Part shown: piece after piece, positions 1 through 5,556 of the stretch
Position numbering within the stretch: the stretch's first letter is position 1
How the letters are laid out: each line of letters opens with the position of its first letter
The notes under the pieces: model-generated
Told to the model about the DNA's origin: nothing
Database searches by the model: none
The model's input: the letters and a program-made list of their open reading frames with translations, nothing else
Position numbers and translations under genes: made by a program
Origin: Chloroflexota bacterium
GTDB lineage: Bacteria; Chloroflexota; Dehalococcoidia; SM23-28-2; RBG-16-64-32
DNA: 6,849 bases
Direction: 5' to 3'
Assembly (NCBI GenBank): GCA_022565075.1
Contig: JADFKG010000113.1
Span: forward strand, 1 to 6,849

Positions 1-111
1 ACTAATGCCCTTTTGGGAGGCAGACGTATGACTCCGAAGATGGGAGCCTGCCTTCTTGGCGACCTTGACGGCCTGTTCATCGCTCAGCATTCGACCAGAC
101 TTCCTCGCCAT
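1..111 (-). CDS. Small leftward protein, N-terminal part only (unknown function)
   Basis: An ATG at 111 on the minus strand opens a frame of 37 codons that is still open at the left edge of the window. The peptide starts MARKSGRMLSDEQAVKVAKK and is basic and hydrophilic, with no signal peptide or membrane segment. A strong Shine-Dalgarno (AGGAGGAG on the minus strand, about 114-121) sits just before the ATG, which is the main reason to believe the gene. A promoter-like pair and a perfect palindrome lie immediately upstream. The preceding same-strand gene ends 61 nt upstream at 173, so both could belong to one leftward unit, but the separate promoter suggests independent control. I do not recognise the family; a small DNA-binding or toxin/antitoxin-like protein is conceivable, but nothing visible proves it. 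Confidence 0.5.
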   Translation of the reverse strand, partial: MARKSGRMLSDEQAVKVAKKAGSHLRSHTSASQKGIS

Positions 112-128
112 GTCTCCTCCTCACTCCT

Positions 129-164
129 GCATATGATCATATCATCGCCGACAGCGTTTGTATC
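129..164 (-). promoter_or_regulatory. Candidate sigma70-type promoter of the small leftward gene
   Basis: On the minus strand TATGAT (136-141) matches TATAAT at 5 of 6 positions. With a 17-nt spacer, GATACA (159-164) is a weak -35 with 3 of 6 matches to TTGACA. The predicted start near 129 gives a short leader holding only the Shine-Dalgarno before the ATG at 111. The -10 is good and the -35 poor, so activity may rely on other contacts. Confidence 0.4.
131..142. repeat. Perfect 12-bp palindrome ATATGATCATAT, candidate operator
   Basis: The 12 bases are identical on both strands. They lie 19 bp upstream of the small leftward gene's ATG and contain that gene's best -10 candidate, TATGAT (minus strand, 136-141). 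A protein bound here would block the promoter, the usual geometry of an autorepressor operator. The role is inferred from position only. Confidence 0.4.
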
Positions 165-172
165 AGTTCCCA

Positions 173-877
173 TCAACGAGCGGACCACTTCCCGGCTGGC
201 CGACCTTCTGGTATCGACTGGAACTTTCCCATATCGTAGACGCACGTCAATCGGCCGTGTAGTGCGTTCTCATCGCTGCCTTCGGAATGCTCATGGAAGG
301 TGTCGTAGAAGTCGCTAAACGCCAAGCGTGATAGCCACACGGTCGCCGAACAGTTCCGAGGTATCCGAAAGAGGTGCAGCGTCACGGGCTTCTCGTGCTC
401 GACATATGGGATAGCCACTATCGAGTAGCGATACTCAGTTGCGTTAGAGCCCTCACGGCGAATCTCCAATACAAAGAATGCGGCGACTCGGAAGGCCGTA
501 CCAAGTGGGTTCGACTGGTAGTTCCGAAAGCACGCCGCGAAAGTGGACGTGCGGTCGTCGGCCAAGCCCTCAGCGAGATCGACTAGGCTGGACTCCGTTT
601 CGTAGTACGGCTTCGGTGCCGCAAAGTCCCCCGAGAGAACTTCTACGGGGAATACATCAACTCGCACGTAGGGCCCGGCTCCTATCCTTGCCTGCCGTTC
701 ATCCTTCCTCACGGCGAGGTAGAGGGCGAGGAGGCCAACTCCAGCGACAATGGTAGCCGCGACAGTCGACCAAGCCTGAACGTGATCCAGCCAGGTCGAA
801 TCGCTTGGCATCAAGTCTACGACACTCTCAATCACTGTTGCCGCAATGTACGAGAGTCCCGACAACGACGTCAACAC
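173..877 (-). CDS. Membrane-anchored protein of unknown function
   Basis: This leftward frame gives 234 residues from a GTG at 877, or 212 from an ATG at 811 (residue 23); neither has a clear Shine-Dalgarno. The ATG form would begin MPSDSTWLDHVQ and put the membrane segment near the N-terminus, as in many small anchored proteins, so it may be the true start. One hydrophobic span lies at about residues 36-56 (WSTVAATIVAGVGLLALYLA), followed by a charged stretch (VRKDERQAR), suggesting a cytoplasmic C-terminal domain. The rest is a mixed soluble domain of about 170 residues rich in beta-like stretches, with no catalytic motif I recognise. It is transcribed away from the phosphoesterase gene. 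Its GC content is clearly lower than that of genes to the right (two sampled 60-base lines gave about 48% and 55%, against about 68% in one line of the subunit IV gene), consistent with accessory or transferred DNA. Function unknown. Confidence 0.7.
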   Translation of the reverse strand: MLTSLSGLSYIAATVIESVVDLMPSDSTWLDHVQAWSTVAATIVAGVGLLALYLAVRKDERQARIGAGPYVRVDVFPVEVLSGDFAAPKPYYETESSLVDLAEGLADDRTSTFAACFRNYQSNPLGTAFRVAAFFVLEIRREGSNATEYRYSIVAIPYVEHEKPVTLHLFRIPRNCSATVWLSRLAFSDFYDTFHEHSEGSDENALHGRLTCVYDMGKFQSIPEGRPAGKWSAR

Positions 878-903
878 CTAATCGTCAGAGTGAGCCAAAC
901 GGT

Positions 904-909
904 TACGAT
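904..909 (+). promoter_or_regulatory. Possible -10 element (TACGAT) for a leaderless phosphoesterase mRNA
   Basis: TACGAT fits the TANNNT pattern and ends six bases before the ATG at 916, so transcription would begin at or next to the start codon. No Shine-Dalgarno is visible upstream of that ATG. No good -35 lies 16-18 nt upstream. The match is short and could be chance. Confidence 0.3.
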
Positions 910-915
910 TGGCGC

Positions 916-1464
916 ATGCGCATCGGCCTGATCTCGGACACGCACATACCGGTCGCCCAGAAGGAGCTGTGGCCGCAGGTCTACGAGGCCCTGCGGGGCG
1001 TCGACCTGATCATGCACGGCGGCGACCTGATGGTGCCCGAGGTGATCGACTGGCTGGAGGAGGTGGCGCCGGTGATGGCCGTCCAGGGCAACGGCGACTA
1101 CACGGGCTTCGAGCGCTCCGTGCCGCCGGCAGATCCTCGTCTCTCGGAGGCGAAGGTGCTGACACTCGACGTGGCGGACGGACGGCGGCTGCGCATCGGC
1201 CTCGTTCACGACTTGCAGTTGCCGGAGGCGCCGCCCCTGAGCACCGTCGAGGGCCAGATGCAGCACAACTTCGGCGGCCCGGTAGACGTCATCGTCCGCG
1301 GCAGCACCCACCGCGCCGGGGTGACGACGGTCAATGGCGTGCTGATCGTCAACCCGGGCAGCCCCACGTTCCCCAACCACATGAGCACGCGCCTCGGGAC
1401 CGTCGGCTTCCTCGACATCGACGACGACGGCCGGGTACAGCCGACGATCTTGCAGCTGGAGTAG
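916..1464 (+). CDS. YfcE-type calcineurin-like metallophosphoesterase
   Basis: The 182-residue protein is the usual size for the small YfcE/MJ0936-type metal-dependent phosphodiesterases, soluble cytoplasmic enzymes that cleave phosphodiester or phosphomonoester substrates. Motifs appear in family order: SDTH (Asp8, His10), GGD (Asp37), GNGD (Asn59, Asp61; often GNCD or GNHD), a lone His98 in LVHD, GSTH (Ser130, His132), and NPGS (146-149). The usual fourth block is GHTH, so a metal-coordinating histidine is replaced by Ser130, which may alter metal use or activity. The ATG at 916 is chosen because the protein then begins MRIGLISDTH, exactly where the family starts; the frame is open further upstream to 805, but that would overlap the leftward gene and add unrelated residues. 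No Shine-Dalgarno is seen. The physiological substrate cannot be told from sequence. The family call is secure; activity is less so. Confidence 0.9.
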   Translation: MRIGLISDTHIPVAQKELWPQVYEALRGVDLIMHGGDLMVPEVIDWLEEVAPVMAVQGNGDYTGFERSVPPADPRLSEAKVLTLDVADGRRLRIGLVHDLQLPEAPPLSTVEGQMQHNFGGPVDVIVRGSTHRAGVTTVNGVLIVNPGSPTFPNHMSTRLGTVGFLDIDDDGRVQPTILQLE

Positions 1465-1485
1465 CGTCAAGCCGCCGATCGCCAA

Positions 1486-1499
1486 CCCGCCGTGGCGGG
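1486..1499 (+). other. Small GC hairpin between phosphoesterase and DUF4349 genes
   Basis: CCCGC (1486-1490) pairs with GCGGG (1495-1499) around a 4-nt loop. No T run follows, so it is not a normal rho-independent terminator; it might stabilise an mRNA end or be chance in GC-rich DNA. The rest of the 89-nt gap (1465-1553) holds only the Shine-Dalgarno of the next gene. Confidence 0.25.
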
Positions 1500-1541
1500 A
1501 ACCATTCCGGGCCCGCCTTCGTCACTAAGACATACTTCAAC

Positions 1542-1549
1542 GGAGGTGA
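1542..1549 (+). promoter_or_regulatory. Strong Shine-Dalgarno GGAGGTGA of the DUF4349 gene
   Basis: Eight consecutive bases complement the usual 3' end of 16S rRNA. The GGAGG core ends 7 nt before the ATG at 1554, ideal spacing, and fixes that start rather than the many upstream in-frame codons. It is the best ribosome binding site in the window. Confidence 0.75.
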
Positions 1550-1553
1550 GCAC

Positions 1554-2660
1554 ATGCGAATGAGATTTATTCCCCTGATCGGAGTCCTCGCGGTAGTCCT
1601 TACGGTTGGTCTCCTTGCCAGCCTGTTGTCGGGCGGGACGAGCGCTGATCCCAGAGACAGCACAACCCTGGGTTTCCTCAACACCGGCGCGGATTCGGAC
1701 GACTCCGGACCGGCTGCGACGTCCTCACCCGAGTCCTATTCCGCGGATCTGGCGGACGACGCCAACCGCGACAAATCGATCGCCCAGACCGCCGCCTCGA
1801 ACACAATTGGCGTCCCCGCAAGCGGAGGCACCACGGGCGGCGGCCCAGACGGAAGCGTCGGCAGCGTTGGCGGCGCGACGTTCGAGAGCCTCGGCAACTC
1901 ACCGCTGAGCCTGATCATCGACCGCAAGATCATCCGCACGGCGACGATCGAGCTGACGGTGGACGACGTGCCGGGCGCCATCCAGCGCATCGAGACCGCG
2001 ACCGCGGCGGCCGGCGGCTTCGTCTCCGGCTCCTCGATCACCATCGAACAGCAACCGCCGCCGGACGACCCGGACGAGGAGCAGGAGATCCGCCAGCGCG
2101 GCACCATCACGATCCGCGTCCCGGCCGAAAGCTACGCCAGCGTGATGAGCGCGCTTCGCAGCATCGTCGACGACCCACGGGACATCACGTCGCTGACCGA
2201 GGACACGTCGGAGGTCACGGAGGAGTACTCCGACCTGCAGGCGCGCCTGCGAAACCTCGAAGCGACGGAGGTGCAGTACCTGGAGCTGATGTCGCGCGCC
2301 GAGTCGATCAACGACGTTCTGCTGGTGCAGGACCGCCTCAGCTCGGTCCGCCTGCAGATCGAGCAGGTGCAGGGCCGCATCCAGCTCCTCGACGACCTGA
2401 CGTCGATGGCGACGATCACAACCTTCCTCTCGCTGCCGCCGCTGATCGTTACGCCGGTCGACCCGGAACCGGAGGAGTCGTGGGCAACGGAAGCGTGGGA
2501 GAACGCCTGGAACGCCTCCGAAGACGTCCTCGAAACGCTGGGGGTCGCGGCGATCACCGGTGGCGTCGTGCTGGTCTGGCTGCTCATCCCGGGCGCGCTT
2601 CTGCTCGGCGGCTGGTGGGTCTTCACTTCTCGCCGCGGCACGGGCGATACGGCCGCCTAG
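1554..2660 (+). CDS. DUF4349-type membrane protein with coiled coil
   Basis: The 368-residue protein has an N-terminal hydrophobic segment (about 6-26; signal peptide or anchor), a Ser/Gly/Asp-rich low-complexity linker (about 28-115), and a globular region from about 118 that matches my memory of DUF4349. This includes a beta segment IIRTATIELTVDD (126-138), a GGFVSGSS stretch (154-161), TITIRVPAESY (184-194), and a helical coiled-coil stretch with EYSDLQARLRNLEA (224-237) reaching to about 283. A Trp-rich stretch (310-319) leads to a strong C-terminal membrane span (about 329-357) and a short tail (SRRGTGDTAA). The bulk should be extracytoplasmic, held by the C-terminal span and perhaps also the N-terminal one. 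Family function is poorly known; an envelope role is inferred. The ATG at 1554 is set by the preceding GGAGGTGA; an ATG at 1560 is a less likely alternative. The same frame stays open upstream through the phosphoesterase gene, but that part is a GC-driven shadow. A terminator follows. Confidence 0.85.
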   Translation: MRMRFIPLIGVLAVVLTVGLLASLLSGGTSADPRDSTTLGFLNTGADSDDSGPAATSSPESYSADLADDANRDKSIAQTAASNTIGVPASGGTTGGGPDGSVGSVGGATFESLGNSPLSLIIDRKIIRTATIELTVDDVPGAIQRIETATAAAGGFVSGSSITIEQQPPPDDPDEEQEIRQRGTITIRVPAESYASVMSALRSIVDDPRDITSLTEDTSEVTEEYSDLQARLRNLEATEVQYLELMSRAESINDVLLVQDRLSSVRLQIEQVQGRIQLLDDLTSMATITTFLSLPPLIVTPVDPEPEESWATEAWENAWNASEDVLETLGVAAITGGVVLVWLLIPGALLLGGWWVFTSRRGTGDTAA

Positions 2661-2685
2661 GCCACGCCACAGCCACGCACGGAGG

Positions 2686-2750
2686 GCCCCGTCCCGGCCG
2701 CGAATCCGCACCGAAAAGTAGCGCGGGAACGCGGCCAGGACGGGGCTTTT
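2686..2750 (+). terminator. Rho-independent terminator after the DUF4349 gene
   Basis: Arms at 2686-2702 and 2730-2746 pair over 17 positions with a single mismatch (2695 against 2737), enclosing a 27-nt loop, and TTTT follows at 2747-2750. The stem is very GC-rich. The loop is longer than usual and the T run short, but position, 25 nt after the stop codon and upstream of a new promoter, supports the call. Confidence 0.7.
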
Positions 2751-2777
2751 CACGTTGGCTGCCGGATAGGCGCAACT

Positions 2778-2789
2778 GCGGCGCGCCGC
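2778..2789. repeat. Perfect 12-bp palindrome GCGGCGCGCCGC upstream of the bc operon promoter
   Basis: This self-complementary stretch ends 40 bp before the -35 element of the bc operon. It could be an activator site, but simple GC palindromes arise often in this composition. Nothing else recognisable lies between the terminator (ending 2750) and the promoter (2830). Confidence 0.2.
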
Positions 2790-2829
2790 ACACCCCGCGC
2801 GGGCACGCCTCAGATAGCCTGAAACTCTC

Positions 2830-2858
2830 TTGACACTGCTATGGGCCGATGCTAGATT
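2830..2858 (+). promoter_or_regulatory. Near-consensus sigma70-type promoter of the cytochrome bc operon
   Basis: TTGACA (2830-2835) is a perfect -35. After exactly 17 nt, TAGATT (2853-2858) matches TATAAT at 4 of 6 positions. The predicted start near 2865 gives a leader of about 50 nt before the ATG at 2917, carrying GGAGG at 2900-2904. It lies between a terminator and a tightly packed gene set, where an operon promoter is expected. Confidence 0.75.
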
Positions 2859-2916
2859 CGGCTTGCAACAAGATTCACAAACGGTATTGCCACATTCGCG
2901 GAGGAACGGCTCCCTG

Positions 2917-3039
2917 ATGGAACCTCTGGACATACTTTTTCGGCAGGTCCCCGAAGGCTACGAGTTCGTCGGGGTGTTGCTGACAATCCTTGGTTCGCTC
3001 GGCATTCTGGTTATTCTCGGCGCCTGGTGGCAGCGCTAA
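2917..3039 (+). CDS. 40-residue single-span membrane protein heading the bc operon
   Basis: The ATG at 2917 follows GGAGGAA (2900-2906); the 12-nt spacing from the GGAGG core is slightly long. The peptide has a polar N-terminus (MEPLDILFRQVPEGYEF), one hydrophobic span at about 18-36 (VGVLLTILGSLGILVILGA) and a short tail ending WWQR. It is the first gene after the promoter and is followed by cytochrome b after only 10 nt, so it is almost certainly co-transcribed with the complex. The b6f complex contains several one-helix subunits of about this size (PetG, PetL, PetM, PetN), and an analogous accessory subunit or assembly helper is plausible; I cannot recognise homology to any of them. The frame stays open upstream as far as the promoter, but only this ATG has a Shine-Dalgarno. 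Gene reality is well supported, function is not. Confidence 0.75.
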   Translation: MEPLDILFRQVPEGYEFVGVLLTILGSLGILVILGAWWQR

Positions 3040-3049
3040 CGGAGCGAAA

Positions 3050-3829
3050 ATGGCCGTAACCGAAGACCCAGGCAAACCACGAAACCTGGCGGAGCGCGTC
3101 CAGCGCCTCCAGGACCGTGTCTACAGCGCGATTTTCCACAACTACGTCTGGCAGTCCATATTCCGTTCCGGTTACCCAAACACGCCACGCAACCAGATGC
3201 TCGTGGTCGCCACGAACATCTTCCTGCACCTGCACCCCACACGCATCCACCGCACGCACGTCAAGATCACGCACACCTACTGTCTGGGCGGGCTGACGTT
3301 CTTCATGTTCCTCATCCTCACGGTTACGGGCGTGCTGCTGATGTTCTACTACGTGCCGTCGGTCGACAGCGCGTACCAGGACATCGCCGCGCTGGAGACG
3401 AACGTCAAGTTCGGCCTCCTCATGCGCAACATGCATCGCTGGACGGCGCACGCCATGGTGATCCTCGTCTTCCTGCACATGATGCGCGTGTTCTACACCG
3501 GCGCCTATAAGCCTCCGCGGGAGTTCAACTGGGTCGTCGGCGTGATCCTGCTCGTTCTGACGCTGGTGCTCAGCTTCACCGGCTACCTGCTGCCGTGGGA
3601 CCAGCTGGCACTCTGGGCCGTCACCGTCGGTCACGGCATCGGCGGCTCGGCTCCGTTCTTCGGCGACGAGACCCAGCTGATCGTCTTCGGCGGCTTCGAG
3701 GTCGGCCCCAGCACACTGATCCGCTTCTACACTCTTCACGTCATCGCTCTACCAATCATCGCCGCGGTCTTCATGTCCGTGCACTTCTGGCGCATCCGTC
3801 GCGACGGCGGCATGGCGAGGCCCCTCTAG
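3050..3829 (+). CDS. Cytochrome b, N-terminal (b6-like) subunit of a quinol oxidase bc complex
   Basis: The 259-residue protein is the di-haem cytochrome b6-like core (PetB/QcrB type) that passes electrons from quinol across the membrane. Four membrane helices lie at about 80-102, 127-150, 160-182 and 225-248. Haem ligands are His129 and His143 (MHRWTAHAMVILVFLH) and His230 and His245 (LHVIALPIIAAVFMSVH). The second pair has 14 intervening residues, the b6 pattern, not the 13 of mitochondrial cytochrome b. Cys78 in TYCLGGLTFF aligns with the b6 cysteine that covalently binds haem ci. The protein ends at the WRIRRDGG stretch where b6 proteins end, so the rest of cytochrome b is the next gene. 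About 40 extra residues precede the b6-like part (HNYVWQSIFRSGYPNTPRN at 30-48), as in relatives from non-cyanobacterial lineages. GGAG at 3041-3044 sits 5 nt before the ATG at 3050; the frame is open further left but would overlap the small membrane protein. Confidence 0.95.
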   Translation: MAVTEDPGKPRNLAERVQRLQDRVYSAIFHNYVWQSIFRSGYPNTPRNQMLVVATNIFLHLHPTRIHRTHVKITHTYCLGGLTFFMFLILTVTGVLLMFYYVPSVDSAYQDIAALETNVKFGLLMRNMHRWTAHAMVILVFLHMMRVFYTGAYKPPREFNWVVGVILLVLTLVLSFTGYLLPWDQLALWAVTVGHGIGGSAPFFGDETQLIVFGGFEVGPSTLIRFYTLHVIALPIIAAVFMSVHFWRIRRDGGMARPL

Positions 3830-3841
3830 AGCCTTCAGCTG

Positions 3842-4822
3842 ATGGCAGTCGAGACACGGGCAGTAGCGCGACCCGCCGCCAAGGCCAGACCACGGCCCAA
3901 GCGCGAGCGCGAAGAAGAGGTTTTGGTCTGGCCTGACCTCGTCTTCGTCGAGTTCATCGCCGCGGTGCTCTTTACGATCACCTTCCTGATGCTGTCCGTC
4001 TTCATCAACGCCCCGCTGCTCAATCGGGCCAACCCGGAGCTGACGCCGAACCCTTCAAAGGCCCCCTGGTACTTCCTCAACCTGCAGGAGCTGCTCCTGC
4101 ACATGGACAAGGCCTGGGCCGGCGTCCTCCTGCCGACGATCGCGCTAGGCTTCTTCGCCTCGATCCCTTATGTCGACCGCAGCCGCGAGGCGCAAGGGGT
4201 CTGGTTCGGCTCTAAGAACGCTGTCCGCCTCACACTAGTCTCGGCGGCATACTCAGTCATTATGATCGCCGCGCTCGTGTCCTTCGACGCGGGCGACCGC
4301 ACGTACGCGGAGACCCTGACGCGCTGGATCCCATCGTGCAACGCCGAGGCGCAACACCAGGGCACCCCCTGCCTGCAGGACGCAGAAGGCGAAGCCCACA
4401 CAGGCCTTCTCTCGACGAAGGACATCTCGAAGCGGCTGGAGTTCAGCGTCCCGTTCCCCAACTTCCTTGGCGTCGACGACGGCAACCTCGACTGGCCCAG
4501 GGACCTGGACCGCATCCCGGTGCCGTTCAATAACATCTGCGGCAACGTCGGGAGCTTCCACTTATGGTGCGACATGAACCTGAACATTCCGTCGATCATG
4601 GCCGAGCAGGTGATCCCCCTATCGACGGTCGCCGGCCTGGCGCTGGCGATCATCTATGTCTTATTCCGCGTCGGCTGGTTGCGCACCAAACGTGACCTCT
4701 TCATCGTCATGTTTACGTCCGTGCTGGTCGCATACCTGGCGCTATCGATGGTCGGGAGCTTCTTCCGTGGTGAGGGTCAGAACCTGATCTGGCCGTGGGA
4801 GATCAAGGTAGACGAGGGCTAA
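3842..4822 (+). CDS. Cytochrome b C-terminal (subunit IV-like) subunit with extra membrane hairpin
   Basis: The 326-residue protein supplies the C-terminal half of cytochrome b (PetD/QcrC-like), including part of the quinol-oxidation site. A basic cytoplasmic N-terminus (1-26) precedes helix E (about 34-57), the Qo-site loop NPSKAPWYFLNLQELL (70-85) and helix F (about 91-112). The loop has A-P-W-Y where classical proteins have P-E-W-Y. The last helix (about 285-305) carries FFRGEGQNLIWPWE (307-320), equivalent to the FRGPGWN..WPWE end of subunit IV. Between F and this G-like helix lies an addition: a helix (about 128-147), a roughly 110-residue polar loop with Cys166, Cys177, Cys233 and Cys243, and another helix (about 258-279). 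By topology the loop faces outside; it has no CXXCH. This makes it about twice the length of PetD. The ATG at 3842 follows cytochrome b by 12 nt with only a weak AGAG, so translation is probably coupled to the gene before. Confidence 0.92.
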   Translation: MAVETRAVARPAAKARPRPKREREEEVLVWPDLVFVEFIAAVLFTITFLMLSVFINAPLLNRANPELTPNPSKAPWYFLNLQELLLHMDKAWAGVLLPTIALGFFASIPYVDRSREAQGVWFGSKNAVRLTLVSAAYSVIMIAALVSFDAGDRTYAETLTRWIPSCNAEAQHQGTPCLQDAEGEAHTGLLSTKDISKRLEFSVPFPNFLGVDDGNLDWPRDLDRIPVPFNNICGNVGSFHLWCDMNLNIPSIMAEQVIPLSTVAGLALAIIYVLFRVGWLRTKRDLFIVMFTSVLVAYLALSMVGSFFRGEGQNLIWPWEIKVDEG

Positions 4823-4833
4823 AGAGGAGCGCG

Positions 4834-5556
4834 ATGACCGACGAACCAGACCCGCAAGCTGACCTGCCCCAGGCGACACGCGACCCGTCGCGCTCGCTGG
4901 CCGTCGACACGCCCGTCGCCACGCCCATGCCGAAGCGTGAGCTTGTCACGCGCCGTATCTTCCTCCTGGGCGGCTTCTGGACCGCCATGGCCTTGATCCC
5001 CGTCGGCCTTCTCGGCTCGTCGCTGGACTTCATGTGGCCGCGCGGTGGCGGCGGCTTCGGTGGGCCGATCAACGTCACGCCCGACCGCATCCCTGAAGAG
5101 GGCGCCGACCCGCTGAATATCGTCGAAGGCCGCTTCTGGCTGGTCAACATGGAGCCTGGTCCGACGCCTTCGGGTGTGGATACTCCCGGCGGCTTGCTGG
5201 CGCTCTACCAGAAGTGCCCGCACCTGGGCTGCAGAATCCCCTACACGGCGGGGTTCAGTTTCAGGGACCTCAAGGGTTGGTTCCGCTGCCCTTGCCACGG
5301 CTCGACCTACACGAAGCGCGGCGGAGTCATCCTGGCCGGGCCGGCGCCGCGGCCGATGGACGTTTTCCCGCTTTTGGTGAACGACGACCTCAGCATCACC
5401 GTGCAGACGGGCCGCGACTTTGAGGGCACCGGTAGCGTTCTCAACCCGCGCCTCTCCACACCCTGGGAGCCCGGAGCAACAACACCCGAGCCAGGTGAGG
5501 CGCAGAGCAGCGACGAGGGCGACGAAGAAGAGGACGAGACGCAGGATTCCGCTTGA
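4834..5556 (+). CDS. Rieske [2Fe-2S] iron-sulfur protein of the bc complex
   Basis: The 240-residue protein takes the first electron from quinol and hands it to cytochrome c. The cluster motifs are CPHLGC (128-133) and CPCHGS (152-157): Cys128, His130, Cys152 and His155 bind the cluster, and Cys133 and Cys154 form the usual disulfide. A hydrophilic N-terminus leads to a TAT-like motif TRRIFLLGG (39-47) and a membrane helix (about 42-62), as in Rieske proteins exported folded by TAT and kept as an anchor. A Pro/Gly-rich stretch (69-78) would be the flexible hinge. After the fold a tail from about 212 is very acidic (DEGDEEEDETQD, 227-238), unusual for the family and perhaps a docking surface. 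Start: ATG 4834 with GAGGAG at 4824-4829, 11 nt after the previous stop. The stop overlaps the next gene by 4 nt. Role certain; tail function inferred. Confidence 0.95.
   Translation: MTDEPDPQADLPQATRDPSRSLAVDTPVATPMPKRELVTRRIFLLGGFWTAMALIPVGLLGSSLDFMWPRGGGGFGGPINVTPDRIPEEGADPLNIVEGRFWLVNMEPGPTPSGVDTPGGLLALYQKCPHLGCRIPYTAGFSFRDLKGWFRCPCHGSTYTKRGGVILAGPAPRPMDVFPLLVNDDLSITVQTGRDFEGTGSVLNPRLSTPWEPGATTPEPGEAQSSDEGDEEEDETQDSA

Noticed and set aside
13..318. Rightward 101-codon frame at the left edge
   Set aside because: It overlaps the leftward small gene, which has a strong Shine-Dalgarno, and the end of the leftward membrane protein; its sequence is Arg/Ser-rich without domain features.
805..915. 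N-terminal extension of the phosphoesterase by 37 residues
   Set aside because: The extension is Ser/Pro/Thr-rich, overlaps the leftward gene, and the family fold begins exactly at MRIGLISDTH from 916.
1486..1499. Rho-independent terminator between the phosphoesterase and DUF4349 genes
   Set aside because: The stem is short and no T run follows, so only a hairpin is reported.
909..1553. Open frame upstream of and in phase with the DUF4349 gene, as if the protein were 583 residues long
   Set aside because: This part is Arg/Gly/Pro-rich, overlaps the real phosphoesterase gene in another frame, and precedes the strong Shine-Dalgarno and hydrophobic N-terminus at 1554. It is a GC-driven shadow.
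1899..2933. Long antisense frame of 344 codons across the DUF4349 gene
   Set aside because: Arg/Asp/Ala-rich composition typical of antisense frames in GC-rich genes; it spans a terminator and promoter and shows no recognisable domain.
3011..3739. Antisense frame of 242 codons opposite cytochrome b
   Set aside because: It mirrors a clear cytochrome b gene and has the His/Asp/Glu/Arg-rich make-up of reverse-frame artefacts.
4338..4570. Haem c binding in the subunit IV insert, prompted by its cysteines and histidines
   Set aside because: No CXXCH is present; the cysteines are at residues 166, 177, 233 and 243 with other spacing.
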